Shown piece by piece: positions 19,352-28,476 of a stretch of 64,000 nt of DNA. The position numbers and the translations under genes are program-made. Source of the DNA: Rubrivivax sp. (GTDB taxonomy: Bacteria; Pseudomonadota; Gammaproteobacteria; Burkholderiales; Burkholderiaceae_C); assembly GCA_016719535.1 (NCBI GenBank), contig JADJYX010000013.1, positions 372,001 to 436,000 on the forward strand. The letters run 5' to 3'. Position 1 is the stretch's first letter, and every line of letters starts with the position of its first letter. The notes below the pieces were generated by a model. That model saw only the letters and a program-made list of their open reading frames with translations. It was not told where the DNA came from and ran no database searches.

Positions 19352-20308
19352 TCAGCCGCAGTGGCCGTGGGGCTGCAACTGCGCCGCATAGGCCACCGCC
19401 ACCTGCGCCGCCAGGCGCGCGTTGTTCAGCACCAGCGCGATATTGGCGGCCAGGCTGTCGCCGCCGGTCAGTGCCGCCAAGCGCGCCAGCAGGAAGGGCG
19501 TGCTCGCCTTGCCGTGGATGCCCTGTGCCTGGCCTTCCGCCAGCGCCAGTTCGATGGCGGCGTCGATGCGCGCACGGGGCATCTCGTGCTCGCGCGGGAT
19601 CGGGTTGGCCAGCACCAGCCCGCCCTTGAGCCCGAGCGCCCATTGCGCGTGCAGCAGCCGCGCGGCGTCTTCGGGGTTGTCGACCCGCTGCTGCAGCGAG
19701 AAGCCGCTGTCGCGCACGTAGAACGCCGGCAGCGTGTCGGTGCCGTAGCCGACCACCGGCACGCCCTGCGTCTCCAGCACCTCCAGCGTCAGGCCCAGGT
19801 CGAGGATGCTCTTGGCGCCGGCACACACCACCGCCACCGGTGTCTGCGCCAGTTCCAGCAGGTCGGCGCTGATGTCGAAGCTGCTCGCTGCACCCCGGTG
19901 CACGCCACCGATGCCGCCGGTGGCAAAGACGCGGATGCCGGCCAGCGCGGCGACGATCATCGTCGCCGCCACCGTCGTCGCGCCGTCGGCGCCGCGCGCC
20001 ACCAGCGCCGCCAGGTCGCGCCGGCTGGCCTTGGGCGTGGAAGCGCCGCCGCGGGCCAGCGCCTCCATCTGGGGCGCCGACAGCCCGGCCTTCAGCCGAC
20101 CACCCAGCACGGCCACGGTGGCCGGTACCGCGCCATGGCGGCGCACCTCGGCCTCCACCCGCTGCGCGGCTTCGAGGTTGTGCGGCCACGGCATGCCGTG
20201 GGCGATGATCGTCGACTCCAGCGCCACCACCGGCGCACCGACAGCCAGCGCCGCGGCCACCTCGGGGTGGCAGTCCAGCAGCCGGATCGCCGCTGGCCCG
20301 ACCATCAC
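19352..20308 (-). CDS. psuG: Pseudouridine-5'-phosphate glycosidase
   Basis: Cleaves pseudouridine 5'-phosphate to uracil and ribose 5-phosphate, in pseudouridine salvage. The 318-residue length and the conserved blocks VALESTIIAHGMPWPHN, VFATGGIGGVHRGA, CAGAKSILDLGLTLE and VVGYGTDTLPAFYVRDSG are diagnostic. The catalytic lysine is expected in the GAKSILD block. The usual partner kinase PsuK is not adjacent. Instead the gene overlaps the 3' end of an exported pectinacetylesterase-like gene by four bases (ATGA), so the two are translationally coupled. Confidence 0.92.
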   Translation of the reverse strand: MMVGPAAIRLLDCHPEVAAALAVGAPVVALESTIIAHGMPWPHNLEAAQRVEAEVRRHGAVPATVAVLGGRLKAGLSAPQMEALARGGASTPKASRRDLAALVARGADGATTVAATMIVAALAGIRVFATGGIGGVHRGAASSFDISADLLELAQTPVAVVCAGAKSILDLGLTLEVLETQGVPVVGYGTDTLPAFYVRDSGFSLQQRVDNPEDAARLLHAQWALGLKGGLVLANPIPREHEMPRARIDAAIELALAEGQAQGIHGKASTPFLLARLAALTGGDSLAANIALVLNNARLAAQVAVAYAAQLQPHGHCG

Positions 20309-21510
20309 CCGGCGCGGCAGGGCAGCTGGATCAGGCAGCCCAGGCAGGACAGGTTGCGCCAGCGCAGCGCGCGCTGCCAGTCGCTGTCACCGACCATCGC
20401 CGCCAGCCAGTCGTTGAAGGCCAGGCCGGCCGTGCGCTCGCCGAAGAATTCCGGTCCCGTCAGCACGGTGTGGTAGGTGCCCGCGGCCAGGTAATGCCGA
20501 TAGTTGGGCAGGTCGCTGCGGTCGTTCTTCATCGCGCCCAGCATCTGGCGGTTCCAGTCGAGTGCCTCGTTGGCGCAGCTGCCGCCGGGCGGGTAGTAGG
20601 CCTTCATCACGCCATAGAACTGGATCTGCACGAGGTCGAAATTGGTGGTGAACTGCGCCACGCGCACCTCGGGGTGGGCCAGCGCGCCGCGGCGCAGCAC
20701 CTCGGGGCCGGGGATGGTGATCGGCTCGATGTTGGCGTCAGTGGCCCAGGGCGGCAGCTGCACGTTCCACGAGCCCCGGCCCGGCGTGCTCTGGTCGAAG
20801 GCGGGCGTGGTGATGCCCTGGCTGGCATCGGCCAGCACGTTGACCTTGGCCTGCGGGTAGAGCTTGCGCAGCCACGGGAAGTGCACCGACGCCCCGTAGC
20901 CGCCAGCGCTCGACCCGGCGACCAGGATGCGCTGCGGCGCGTCGACGTTGCGCTGGATCCAGTCGAGCACGACCATCCAGTTGTCGTAGCCGCGGTGCCG
21001 GATGTCGAACTGCCCCGGCAGCGGCAGCACCGGATGGCCGGCATTCTGGTAGGTCTGCTGCGCCGAACCGAGGTGGATGTCGCCGGTGCAGTACGGCACG
21101 TACACCATGTCCCAGTCGCGCACCGGGTTGTCGCTCCGGCGCAGGTTGAACAGGCCGTCCAGGTCGGCGGGGCTGTAGCCGGGCGGGATGGCGGGCGTAT
21201 AGAACTGCGGCACCTCGGGCGGCAGGCCGGCATCGGGGAAGGTGCAGGTCAGGCTGTCCCAGCAGGCGCCGCCGCCCTCGAAATAGACGACCAGGTTGCG
21301 CGACTTGCCCTTGCGCGCCCAGAAATTGAAGCCGGGGTCGGTGCCCGGCAGCGCCGAGCAGCTGGCGGTATGGCTGCGGCCATCCAGGCCGACCACCGGC
21401 CCGCCGGCATTGACCTTCTGCCAGCCCGCGGCCTGGGCGACGGGCGTCAGCGCCGCACCGAGCAGCGCCGCGGTGATCCAGGCCATGGCCCGGCGTCGCG
21501 TGATGTTCAT
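20305..21510 (-). CDS. Exported pectinacetylesterase-like alpha/beta hydrolase
   Basis: Protein of 401 residues with a twin-arginine-like N-terminus (MNITRRRAMAWITAALLGAAL, ending VAQAA), so probably exported. Hydrolase landmarks are the oxyanion-type VVYFEGGGACWDS and the nucleophile elbow VAGSSAGGYGASVH; a C-terminal His in AAGTYHTVLTG probably completes the triad. Family members of the plant pectinacetylesterase/Notum group remove acyl groups from polysaccharides or proteins; the substrate here is unknown. It is the first gene of a two-gene unit with psuG. Cysteine pairs at the C-terminus (LSCLGCL) are unusual. Confidence 0.82.
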   Translation of the reverse strand: MNITRRRAMAWITAALLGAALTPVAQAAGWQKVNAGGPVVGLDGRSHTASCSALPGTDPGFNFWARKGKSRNLVVYFEGGGACWDSLTCTFPDAGLPPEVPQFYTPAIPPGYSPADLDGLFNLRRSDNPVRDWDMVYVPYCTGDIHLGSAQQTYQNAGHPVLPLPGQFDIRHRGYDNWMVVLDWIQRNVDAPQRILVAGSSAGGYGASVHFPWLRKLYPQAKVNVLADASQGITTPAFDQSTPGRGSWNVQLPPWATDANIEPITIPGPEVLRRGALAHPEVRVAQFTTNFDLVQIQFYGVMKAYYPPGGSCANEALDWNRQMLGAMKNDRSDLPNYRHYLAAGTYHTVLTGPEFFGERTAGLAFNDWLAAMVGDSDWQRALRWRNLSCLGCLIQLPCRAG

Positions 21511-21628
21511 GTTTCGGTCTCCCTGTGGTGCCTGCCGTCGACGGCAGCGCACAGCGTAGGCCTGGCGGCGCCCGCTCACAACTTGAAACAGGGGGGATGC
21601 CCGGCGGCCCGCCGGGATAATCCCCGCC

Positions 21629-22537
21629 ATGACTGCCGAGGCCCTGCCCCGATCGCGCGCGGCGCTGTATCTGGACCTGATCCGCTGGGACCGCCCGGCC
21701 GGCTGGCTGCTGCTGCTGTGGCCCACGCTGTCGGCGCTGTGGATCGCGGCCGACGGCTTCCCCGGCTGGCACCTGGTGGTGGTGTTCGTGCTGGGCACGG
21801 TGCTGATGCGCAGCGCCGGCTGCTGCGTCAACGATGTCGCCGACCGCGAATTCGACCGCCACGTCAAACGCACGGCGCAGCGGCCGGTGACCGCCGGCGC
21901 GCTGACGGTCCCGCAGGCGCTGCTGTTCGGCGCGCTGCTGGCGCTGCTGGCCTTCGGCCTGGTGCTGACGACCAACCCGGCGGCGATCGCGCTGTCTTTC
22001 GTGGCGCTGGCCATCGCGCTGCTCTACCCCTATGCCAAGCGCGTGCTGTCGGTGCCGCAGGCGGTGCTGGGGGTGGCGTTCAGCTTCGGCATCCCGATGG
22101 CCTTTGCCGCGGTGCAGGGCGGCACGGCGCTGTCGCTGGCCGCCATCACCGACTCGGTGCCGCCGCATGCCTGGGGGCTGCTGGTGGGCAACCTGTTCTG
22201 GGTGCTGGCCTACGACACCGAATATGCGATGGTCGACCGCGACGACGACCTGCGCATCGGCATGAAGACCTCGGCCATCACCTTCGGCCGCTTCGACGTG
22301 GCCGCGGTGATGGCGAGCTATGCGCTGTATTTCGCCATCTGGGGCTGGCTGGGCTGGCGCCTGGGGCTGGGCGGCGTCTACCTGCTGGGCGTGGCCGCCG
22401 GCGCGGCGCAGGCGCTGTGGCACTACACGCTGATCAGGGACCGCTCGCGCGCGGGCTGCTTCACCGCGTTCCGCCACAACCACTGGGTCGGCTTCGCGCT
22501 CTTCGCCGGGGTGGCGATCGACTTGGCGTTACGCTAG
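21629..22537 (+). CDS. ubiA: 4-hydroxybenzoate octaprenyltransferase
   Basis: Inner-membrane prenyltransferase that attaches the polyprenyl chain to 4-hydroxybenzoate in ubiquinone synthesis. It is 302 residues with about eight membrane segments. The two Asp-rich motifs are present: NDVADREFDRHVKRT and DTEYAMVDRDDDLRIG. The N-terminus LIRWDRPAGWLLLLWPTL is typical of bacterial UbiA. It is divergent from the esterase gene with 118 bp between, and is followed 62 bp later by the TAXI binding protein. No ubiC is adjacent. Confidence 0.95.
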   Translation: MTAEALPRSRAALYLDLIRWDRPAGWLLLLWPTLSALWIAADGFPGWHLVVVFVLGTVLMRSAGCCVNDVADREFDRHVKRTAQRPVTAGALTVPQALLFGALLALLAFGLVLTTNPAAIALSFVALAIALLYPYAKRVLSVPQAVLGVAFSFGIPMAFAAVQGGTALSLAAITDSVPPHAWGLLVGNLFWVLAYDTEYAMVDRDDDLRIGMKTSAITFGRFDVAAVMASYALYFAIWGWLGWRLGLGGVYLLGVAAGAAQALWHYTLIRDRSRAGCFTAFRHNHWVGFALFAGVAIDLALR

Positions 22538-22599
22538 CCGGCTCTTCCCCGCAACATCGCACGGGCCCACCCGTGCACCTTGCCAGGAGTCCCATCCCC

Positions 22600-23553
22600 A
22601 TGAAGCTGTCCCGCATCCTGACGCTGGCCGCCGCGCTGGCCGTGGCCGCCGGCGCCGCCCAGGCCCAGCAGTTCTTCCGCATCGGCACCGGCGGCACCGC
22701 CGGCACCTACTACCCGGTGGGCGGCATGATCGCCAATGCCGTCAGCCAGCCGGGCAAGATCGTCGCCACGGCGCAGGCCAGCAACGGCTCGCTGGCCAAC
22801 GTCACCGCCATCAACGGCGGCGCGATGGAATCGGGCTTCAGCCAGGCCGACGTCGCCACCTGGGCGCAGAAGGGCACCGGCATCTTCGAGGGCAAGCCCA
22901 ACATCCCGGGCCTGCGGCTGATCGCCAACCTCTATCCCGAGAGCGTGCACGTCGTCGTCAAGAAGGGCAGCGGCATCAAGTCAGTGGCAGACCTCAAGGG
23001 CAAGCGCGTCGCGCTGGACGAGCCCGGTTCGGGCACGCTGGTCAATGCGCGCGCCATCCTGGCCGCCTATGGCATCACCGAGCGCGACATCAAGCCCGAA
23101 TACATCAAGCCCAACCAGGCCGGCGACAAGATGAAGGACGGCTCGCTCGATGCCTTCTTCTTCACCGGCGGTGCGCCCGCCGGCGCCATCGCCGAGCTGG
23201 CCAGCGCGGGCAGCGGCATCGACATCCTGCCGATCGACGGCCCGCAGGCCGAGGCGCTGAAGAAGAACAGCGGCTTCTTCGCCGACGACGTCATCGCCGC
23301 CGACACCTACAAGGGCGTGGGCCAGGTGAAGACGATCGCGGTGGGTGCGCAATGGGTCACCAGCGACAAGGCCGACGCCAATACGGTGTACGAGATCACC
23401 AAGGCGCTGTTCAGCGACGCCGCGCAGAAGACCCTGGCCGCCGGCCACGCCAAGGGCAAGTTCATCACCAAGGAAAACGCCGTCAAGGGCGCGGGCATCC
23501 CCTTCCACCCGGGTGCCGAACGCTTCTACAAGGAAGCCGGCCTGATCAAGTGA
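22600..23553 (+). CDS. TAXI family TRAP transporter solute-binding protein
   Basis: Periplasmic binding protein of 317 residues. The signal peptide (MKLSRILTLAAALAVAAGAAQA) starts at the ATG at 22600, with AGGAG about ten bases upstream. The TAXI hallmark FRIGTGGTAGTYYPVGG directly follows the cleavage site. It delivers a substrate, often glutamate or a dicarboxylate in this family, to a TRAP permease. The fused permease follows 71 bp downstream, separated by a strong hairpin-T run that should keep the binding protein in excess. The ligand cannot be deduced. Confidence 0.92.
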   Translation: MKLSRILTLAAALAVAAGAAQAQQFFRIGTGGTAGTYYPVGGMIANAVSQPGKIVATAQASNGSLANVTAINGGAMESGFSQADVATWAQKGTGIFEGKPNIPGLRLIANLYPESVHVVVKKGSGIKSVADLKGKRVALDEPGSGTLVNARAILAAYGITERDIKPEYIKPNQAGDKMKDGSLDAFFFTGGAPAGAIAELASAGSGIDILPIDGPQAEALKKNSGFFADDVIAADTYKGVGQVKTIAVGAQWVTSDKADANTVYEITKALFSDAAQKTLAAGHAKGKFITKENAVKGAGIPFHPGAERFYKEAGLIK

Positions 23554-23579
23554 GCGCCTTCGCAGGCTGATCGGCAACG

Positions 23580-23608
23580 GGGCGGCCCAGCGGGCCGCCC
23601 TCCTTTTT
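23580..23608 (+). terminator. Intrinsic terminator/attenuator inside the TRAP operon
   Basis: A perfect 9-bp stem (GGGCGGCCC with GGGCCGCCC, loop AGC) is followed by TCCTTTTT. It lies between the binding-protein stop and the permease start, so it should allow only partial read-through into the permease. Confidence 0.85.
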
Positions 23609-23624
23609 GCGGCGCCCCGCACCC

Positions 23625-25802
23625 ATGACCACCACCACCCTCGACGACCAGAAGCTGCAGGAGCTCGAGCAGAAATACGACCCCGAGATGCGCTTCCGGC
23701 CGCTCACGGCCTGGGCCGCGACGCTGGTGGGGGCGCTGCTGATCGCGCTGTCGCTGTTCCACTACTACACCGCGGGCTTCGGGCTGCTGCAGGAGATCAC
23801 GCACCGCGGCGTGCACCTGGCCTTCGTGCTGGGGTTGATCTTCCTCGTCTTCCCGCACCGCCGCGCGCTGCTGGAAAAGGCGGCCGAACACCGCTGGCAC
23901 GCACCCGGCAACGTGCCCTGGCTGGACTGGCTGCTGGCGCTCGCCATCGCCGCCTCGGTGCTCTACATCCCCTGGATCTTCGAGGACCTGGCCTTCCGCG
24001 TCGGCAACCCCGGCACGCTGGACGTGGCCATGGGCTCGATCCTCATCGTCGCGCTGCTGGAAGCCACGCGCCGCAGCATGGGCTGGCCGCTGCCGGTGAT
24101 CGCCATCCTGTTCATGGTCTATGCGCTGGCCGGGCCGTTTTTTCCGGGCCTGCTCAAGCATGCCGGCGCCAGCTGGAGCCAGCTCGTCAACCACCAGTAC
24201 CTCACCAGCCAGGGCATCTACGGCGTGGCGGTGGGCGTGGTGGCGACCTATGTCTTCCACTTCGTGCTCTTCGGCGTGCTGGCCACGCGCATCGGCCTCG
24301 GGCAGCTCTTCCTCGACGTCGCCTCCGCCATCGCCGGGCGCTATGCCGGCGGGCCGGCCAAGGTCAGCGTCTTCGGCTCGGCGATGTTCGGCACGCTGTC
24401 GGGCAGCTCGGTGGCCAATGCGGTGACGGTGGGCTCGCTGACCATCCCGGCGATGATCCGCGTCGGCTACAAGCGCGAATTTGCCGGTGCGGTCGAGGCC
24501 GCCAGCTCCACCGGCGGGCAGATCACGCCGCCGGTGCTGGGCGCGGCGGCCTTCCTGATGATCGAATTCCTGTCGGTGCCCTACCAGACGATCATCGTCG
24601 CCGCCGCCATCCCCGCCTTCATGCACTTTTTCGGCGTCTTCATGCAGGTGCACTTCGAGGCCAAGCGCTACGGCCTGCGCGGCCTGACCGAGGAAGAGAT
24701 GCCCCGGCTGCGCCAGAGTTTTGCCGAGCGTTGGCCGACGCTGATCCCGCTGCTGCTGCTGATCACCATCCTCGTCAGCGGGCGCACGCCGTATCTGGCC
24801 GCCTTCACCGGCATCAGCAGCTGCGCCATCGTCGGCGTGGTCACGCGCGTGAAGGGCAATACCCTCGTCAACTGGGCGCTGCTGGCGCTGCTGCATGCGC
24901 TGCTGCTGGTGCTGGTCTTCGGCGGCATCGAAAGCGAAGCCGTCAAGCTGGCGGTCTTCGGCGCGGCCGTGCTGGCCACGCTGGCGGGCGTCAAGGCCTT
25001 CGGCATCCAGGGCCGCATCGCGCTGCCGGCGCTGGTGGAGGCCTTCAGCACCGGCGCCAAATATGCGCTGGCGGTGGGTGCGGCCGCGGCCACCGTGGGC
25101 ATCGTCATCGGCGTCGTCACGCTCACCGGCGTCGGCTTCAAGCTCAGCACCATCATCACCGGCGCCGCGCAGGCGGTGGCCGGCGGCGTGGGCGGCCTGC
25201 TGCCGGCCGCACTGGTCGACCCCAAGGCGCTGACGCTGCTGGTGGCGCTGGCGATGACCGGGCTGGTGTGCATCCTGCTGGGTGCCGGCATCCCCACCAC
25301 GGCCAACTACATCATCATGGTCACGGTGGCCGCGCCCACGCTGGTGCTGCTGGGCGTGGAGCCGCTGGTCGCGCACTTCTTCGTCTTCTATTACGGCGTG
25401 CTGGCCGACATCACGCCGCCGGTGGCGCTGGCGGCCTATGCCGCCGCCGGCATGGCGGGCAGCGATCCCTTCAAGACCGGCAATACCGCCTTCCGGCTCG
25501 GCCTGGCGAAGGCGCTGGTGCCTTTCGTCTTCGTCTTCTCGCCGGCGCTGCTGATCGTCACCCAGGGCTTCACGCTCTACGACTTCACGGTCACCTTCGT
25601 CGGCTGCGTGCTCGGCATCACCTTGCTGGCGGCGGCGCTGTCGAAATTCTTCCTGGTGGAGATGACGCGCACCGAGCAGCTGCTGTGCGTGGCCGGCGCG
25701 CTGCTGATGATCGCGCCCGGCCTGCTGCCGACGCTGGTCGGCGCCATACTGGCGCTGCCGATGCTGCTGCGGCAGCTGGCCGCCTGGCGGCGGTCGGCCT
25801 GA
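23625..25802 (+). CDS. TRAP transporter permease, fused DctQM type
   Basis: Integral inner-membrane permease of 725 residues fusing the small (4-helix) and large (12-helix) TRAP subunits, the form used with TAXI binding proteins. The fused large-subunit part contains GSAMFGTLSGSSVANAVTVG, the signature with small residues lining the substrate site, and SSTGGQITPPVLGAAAF; a second inverted repeat has GAGIPTTANYIIMV and ADITPPVALAAYAAAG. Transport is normally sodium-driven. The ATG at 23625 follows the intergenic terminator. The N-terminal 30 residues are charged and cytosolic. Confidence 0.93.
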   Translation: MTTTTLDDQKLQELEQKYDPEMRFRPLTAWAATLVGALLIALSLFHYYTAGFGLLQEITHRGVHLAFVLGLIFLVFPHRRALLEKAAEHRWHAPGNVPWLDWLLALAIAASVLYIPWIFEDLAFRVGNPGTLDVAMGSILIVALLEATRRSMGWPLPVIAILFMVYALAGPFFPGLLKHAGASWSQLVNHQYLTSQGIYGVAVGVVATYVFHFVLFGVLATRIGLGQLFLDVASAIAGRYAGGPAKVSVFGSAMFGTLSGSSVANAVTVGSLTIPAMIRVGYKREFAGAVEAASSTGGQITPPVLGAAAFLMIEFLSVPYQTIIVAAAIPAFMHFFGVFMQVHFEAKRYGLRGLTEEEMPRLRQSFAERWPTLIPLLLLITILVSGRTPYLAAFTGISSCAIVGVVTRVKGNTLVNWALLALLHALLLVLVFGGIESEAVKLAVFGAAVLATLAGVKAFGIQGRIALPALVEAFSTGAKYALAVGAAAATVGIVIGVVTLTGVGFKLSTIITGAAQAVAGGVGGLLPAALVDPKALTLLVALAMTGLVCILLGAGIPTTANYIIMVTVAAPTLVLLGVEPLVAHFFVFYYGVLADITPPVALAAYAAAGMAGSDPFKTGNTAFRLGLAKALVPFVFVFSPALLIVTQGFTLYDFTVTFVGCVLGITLLAAALSKFFLVEMTRTEQLLCVAGALLMIAPGLLPTLVGAILALPMLLRQLAAWRRSA

Positions 25803-25850
25803 GCACCCGCTGATCCGGCTCCGCGGGTCGATCGGTGGCTGCAGCGGCCA

Positions 25851-27320
25851 TCATGCCCCCTCGGCCGGCCAGCGCCGAAGCCCCTGCGCCAGCAGCGGCG
25901 CCACGCGCTGCGCGGCCTGCGCCAGCGCGGCGTCGCCGAAGCCGGCATAACCGAACAGCCAGCCGCGCCGCGGCGATTCGATCGCATAGCGGCTCAGCGG
26001 CGCCAGCGCCACGCCGGCGCGCAGCGCGCGATTCGACAGCCCCGCATCGTCGCTGCCCGGCGGCACCTCCAGCAGCAGGTGCAGGCCCTGTTCGGCCGCC
26101 GCCAGGCGCACGCGTCCGCCGCTGGCGTCGGCCAGCGCCTGGATCAGCACGCGCTGGCGTTGCGGGTAGAGCTCGCGCATGCGGTTGAGGTGCCGCAGCA
26201 GGTGACCCTCGGCAATGAAGCGCGCCAGCACCGCCTGCTGCTCGCCCGGGGCATGGCGGTCGGCCAGCGCGCGCGCAGCGGCAAAGGCCGGCAACAGCGC
26301 ATGCGGCAGCACCACGAAGCCCAGCCGCAGCCCCGGGTGCAGCGTCTTGCTGAAGGTGCCGACATGCAGCACGCGAGCGGCACCGCCGGCAGGGTCCAGC
26401 AGGCTGGTCAGCGCCGGGATGCGGTGCGCGCCGTACTGGAATTCGCCGTCGTAGTCGTCCTCCACCACCCAGCCGTCGTGGCTGCGCGCCCAGTCCAGCA
26501 GCGCCAGCCGCCGCTTCAGGCTCATGCGCACGCCGGTCGGAAACTGGTGCGTGGGCGAGACCATCAGCAGCTTCGCGCGCGGCCAGCGCGCGGCGCCCTC
26601 GGCGATGGCCAGGCCCTCGTCGTCCACCGCCACCGGCCGCACCCGCGCGCCATGGCCCATCAGCGCGGCGCGGATGCCGGGGTAGCCGGGGTCCTCGACC
26701 ATCACCTCGTCGCCGGGGTCGAGCAGCAGCCGGCCGATGAGGTCCAGCGCCTGCTGCGAGCCGCTGCACACCAGCACCTGGCCGGCATCGCAGCGCACCC
26801 CGCGCGAGGCCCACAGCCACTGCGCGATGGCCTCGCGCAGCGCAGTCAGGCCGGCCGGGTCGAGGTAGTGGGCCAGTGCCTGGCGTTCGGCCACGCCGAG
26901 CTGGCGGGTCAGCCGGTCCCACAGCGCAAAGGGGAAGCTCGCCACCTCGGGCGCGCCGATGCGAAAGGGCATCGCCATCGCCAGCGGCGGCTGCCAGCGC
27001 TGCGCGGTATCGGCGATCAGCTGCCCGCGTCGCGACAGCGCGGGCAGCGGCGCCGAACGCCGCGGCGGCGGCTGGCGCAGCGGCGGCAGGTCGGGTGCCA
27101 CGTAGCTGCCGTCGCCCACGCGCGCCACCACGTAGCCCTCGGCCCGCAAGCGCTCCAGCGCCCACAGCACGGTGTTGCGCGACACGCCCAGCGTCACCGC
27201 ATGCGCGCGCGACGGCGGCAGCCGCGCACCCGCGGGCAGGCTGCCCTGCTCGATCGCCGCGCGCAGCTGGCGGTAGACCTGCAGGCGCAGCGGCGGGTCG
27301 GGATTGGTCCTGCGCGGCAT
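25851..27320 (-). CDS. MocR/PdxR-type GntR regulator with aminotransferase domain
   Basis: Transcription factor of 489 residues: an N-terminal GntR winged helix (LQVYRQLRAAIEQGSLPAG, PPSRAHAVTLGVSRNTVLWAL) joined to a fold-type I aminotransferase domain. The PLP-lysine motif is GTFSKTLHPGLRLGF, with the cofactor Asp-Pro region VEDPGYPG and DDYDGEFQY. MocR proteins sense PLP or PLP-amine adducts; PdxR controls vitamin B6 synthesis. It is divergent from an osmC-paiB-GNAT set with 67 bp between, so that set is the likely target. A true B6 role is not shown, as no pdxST is present. Confidence 0.9.
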   Translation of the reverse strand: MPRRTNPDPPLRLQVYRQLRAAIEQGSLPAGARLPPSRAHAVTLGVSRNTVLWALERLRAEGYVVARVGDGSYVAPDLPPLRQPPPRRSAPLPALSRRGQLIADTAQRWQPPLAMAMPFRIGAPEVASFPFALWDRLTRQLGVAERQALAHYLDPAGLTALREAIAQWLWASRGVRCDAGQVLVCSGSQQALDLIGRLLLDPGDEVMVEDPGYPGIRAALMGHGARVRPVAVDDEGLAIAEGAARWPRAKLLMVSPTHQFPTGVRMSLKRRLALLDWARSHDGWVVEDDYDGEFQYGAHRIPALTSLLDPAGGAARVLHVGTFSKTLHPGLRLGFVVLPHALLPAFAAARALADRHAPGEQQAVLARFIAEGHLLRHLNRMRELYPQRQRVLIQALADASGGRVRLAAAEQGLHLLLEVPPGSDDAGLSNRALRAGVALAPLSRYAIESPRRGWLFGYAGFGDAALAQAAQRVAPLLAQGLRRWPAEGA

Positions 27321-27387
27321 GGCAGATTGGCTCCTGGGCGGTGACGATAGCGCGTTAGTCTGCGGGGCCATTGCAACCCGCAGCGCC

Positions 27388-27861
27388 ATGCACGAATACA
27401 CCGCCACCACCCACTGGCAACGCCATGCCGGCGAGGCCTTCACCGACAACCACTACCACCGCCGCCACGACTGGCGCTTCGACGGCGGCGCGGTGGTGGC
27501 GGGCTCGTCGTCGCCGCTGTCGGTGCCGCTGCCGCATTCCGACGCCGCCGCGGTCGACCCCGAGGAGGCCTTCGTCGCCGCGCTCTCCAGCTGCCACCTG
27601 CTGTGGTTCCTGTCGCTGGCCGGCCGCGCCGGGTGGGTGGTCGACGACTACCGCGACGACGCCGTGGGCGTGATGACGCACAACGCCGCCGGCCGCGTCG
27701 CCATCACCCAGGTCACGCTGCGCCCGTGCGTGCGCTTCGGCGGCGACCGCCGCCCCACGCCCGAGCAGCACGCGGCGCTGCACCACCAGGCGCACGAGCG
27801 CTGCTACATCGCCAACTCGGTGAGCAGCGAGGTGCGCTGCGAAGCCACGCTGATGGACTGA
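27388..27861 (+). CDS. OsmC/Ohr family protein
   Basis: Small protein of 157 residues of the OsmC superfamily, thiol-dependent peroxidases acting on organic hydroperoxides or on acyl compounds. The conserved first Cys is in ALSSCHLLWFLSLA and the second is in HERCYIANSV, so the peroxidatic and resolving pair is present. The YTATTHWQRHAGEAFTDNHY N-terminus is typical of the YhfA/OsmC-like branch. First gene of a rightward unit divergent from the MocR regulator; paiB follows 3 bp after its stop. Confidence 0.88.
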   Translation: MHEYTATTHWQRHAGEAFTDNHYHRRHDWRFDGGAVVAGSSSPLSVPLPHSDAAAVDPEEAFVAALSSCHLLWFLSLAGRAGWVVDDYRDDAVGVMTHNAAGRVAITQVTLRPCVRFGGDRRPTPEQHAALHHQAHERCYIANSVSSEVRCEATLMD

Positions 27862-27864
27862 CCC

Positions 27865-28476
27865 ATGTACCTGCCCCGGCACTTCGAATGCACCGATCCG
27901 GCCGTGCTGCACGACGTGGTGCGCCGCTTCCCGCTCGCCACCTGGGCCACCGTGGTCGACGGCGCGCCGCTGGTCAACCACGTGCCCTTCCGGCTCGACC
28001 CCACGCGCGGCGAGCACGGCACGCTGGTCGGCCACGTGGCGCGCGCCAATCCGGTGTGGCGCACGCCGGCACCCAGCGTGCTCGTCTTCCAGGGCGCCGA
28101 CGGCTACGTCTCGCCGTCGTGGTACCCGGTCAAGCAGGTGCACGGCAAGGTGGTGCCGACCTGGAACTATGCCGTCGTGCACGCGCACGGCACGCCGCAG
28201 CCGATCGAGGACCGTGCGGCGCTGCTGGCCATCGTCAGCCGCCTGACCGACGACCACGAGGCCGGCCAGGCCAAGCCGTGGGCGGTGACCGACGCGCCGC
28301 CCGACTACATCGAGCAGATGCTGGGTGCCATCGTCGGCATCGAGGTCCCGGTGCAGCGCTGGGTCGGCAAATTCAAGCTCAGCCAGAACCGCAGCGCCGC
28401 CGACCACGGCAGCGTGGTGGCCGCCCTGCAGGGCCATCCCCTGGCCGGATTCATGAGGGCCCATGCACCGCCATGA
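27865..28476 (+). CDS. PaiB-type FMN-binding split-barrel protein
   Basis: Protein of 203 residues of the PaiB family, flavin-binding split barrels first described as negative regulators in Bacillus. It starts MYLPRHFECTDPAVLHD and has the family blocks PLATWATV, HVARANPVW, YVSPSWYPVK and VPTWNYAVVHAHG. The C-terminal FKLSQNRSAADHGSVV is also conserved. It lies 3 bp after osmC and overlaps the GNAT gene by four bases (ATGA), so the three are one operon. Its biochemical role in proteobacteria is not established. Confidence 0.88.
   Translation: MYLPRHFECTDPAVLHDVVRRFPLATWATVVDGAPLVNHVPFRLDPTRGEHGTLVGHVARANPVWRTPAPSVLVFQGADGYVSPSWYPVKQVHGKVVPTWNYAVVHAHGTPQPIEDRAALLAIVSRLTDDHEAGQAKPWAVTDAPPDYIEQMLGAIVGIEVPVQRWVGKFKLSQNRSAADHGSVVAALQGHPLAGFMRAHAPP

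Noticed and set aside
20470..22599. Very long plus-strand open frame running into the TAXI gene
   Set aside because: It is the shadow of the minus-strand esterase and of ubiA; the composition is Arg/His/Gln-rich and no domain is seen. Only the part from 22600 is real.
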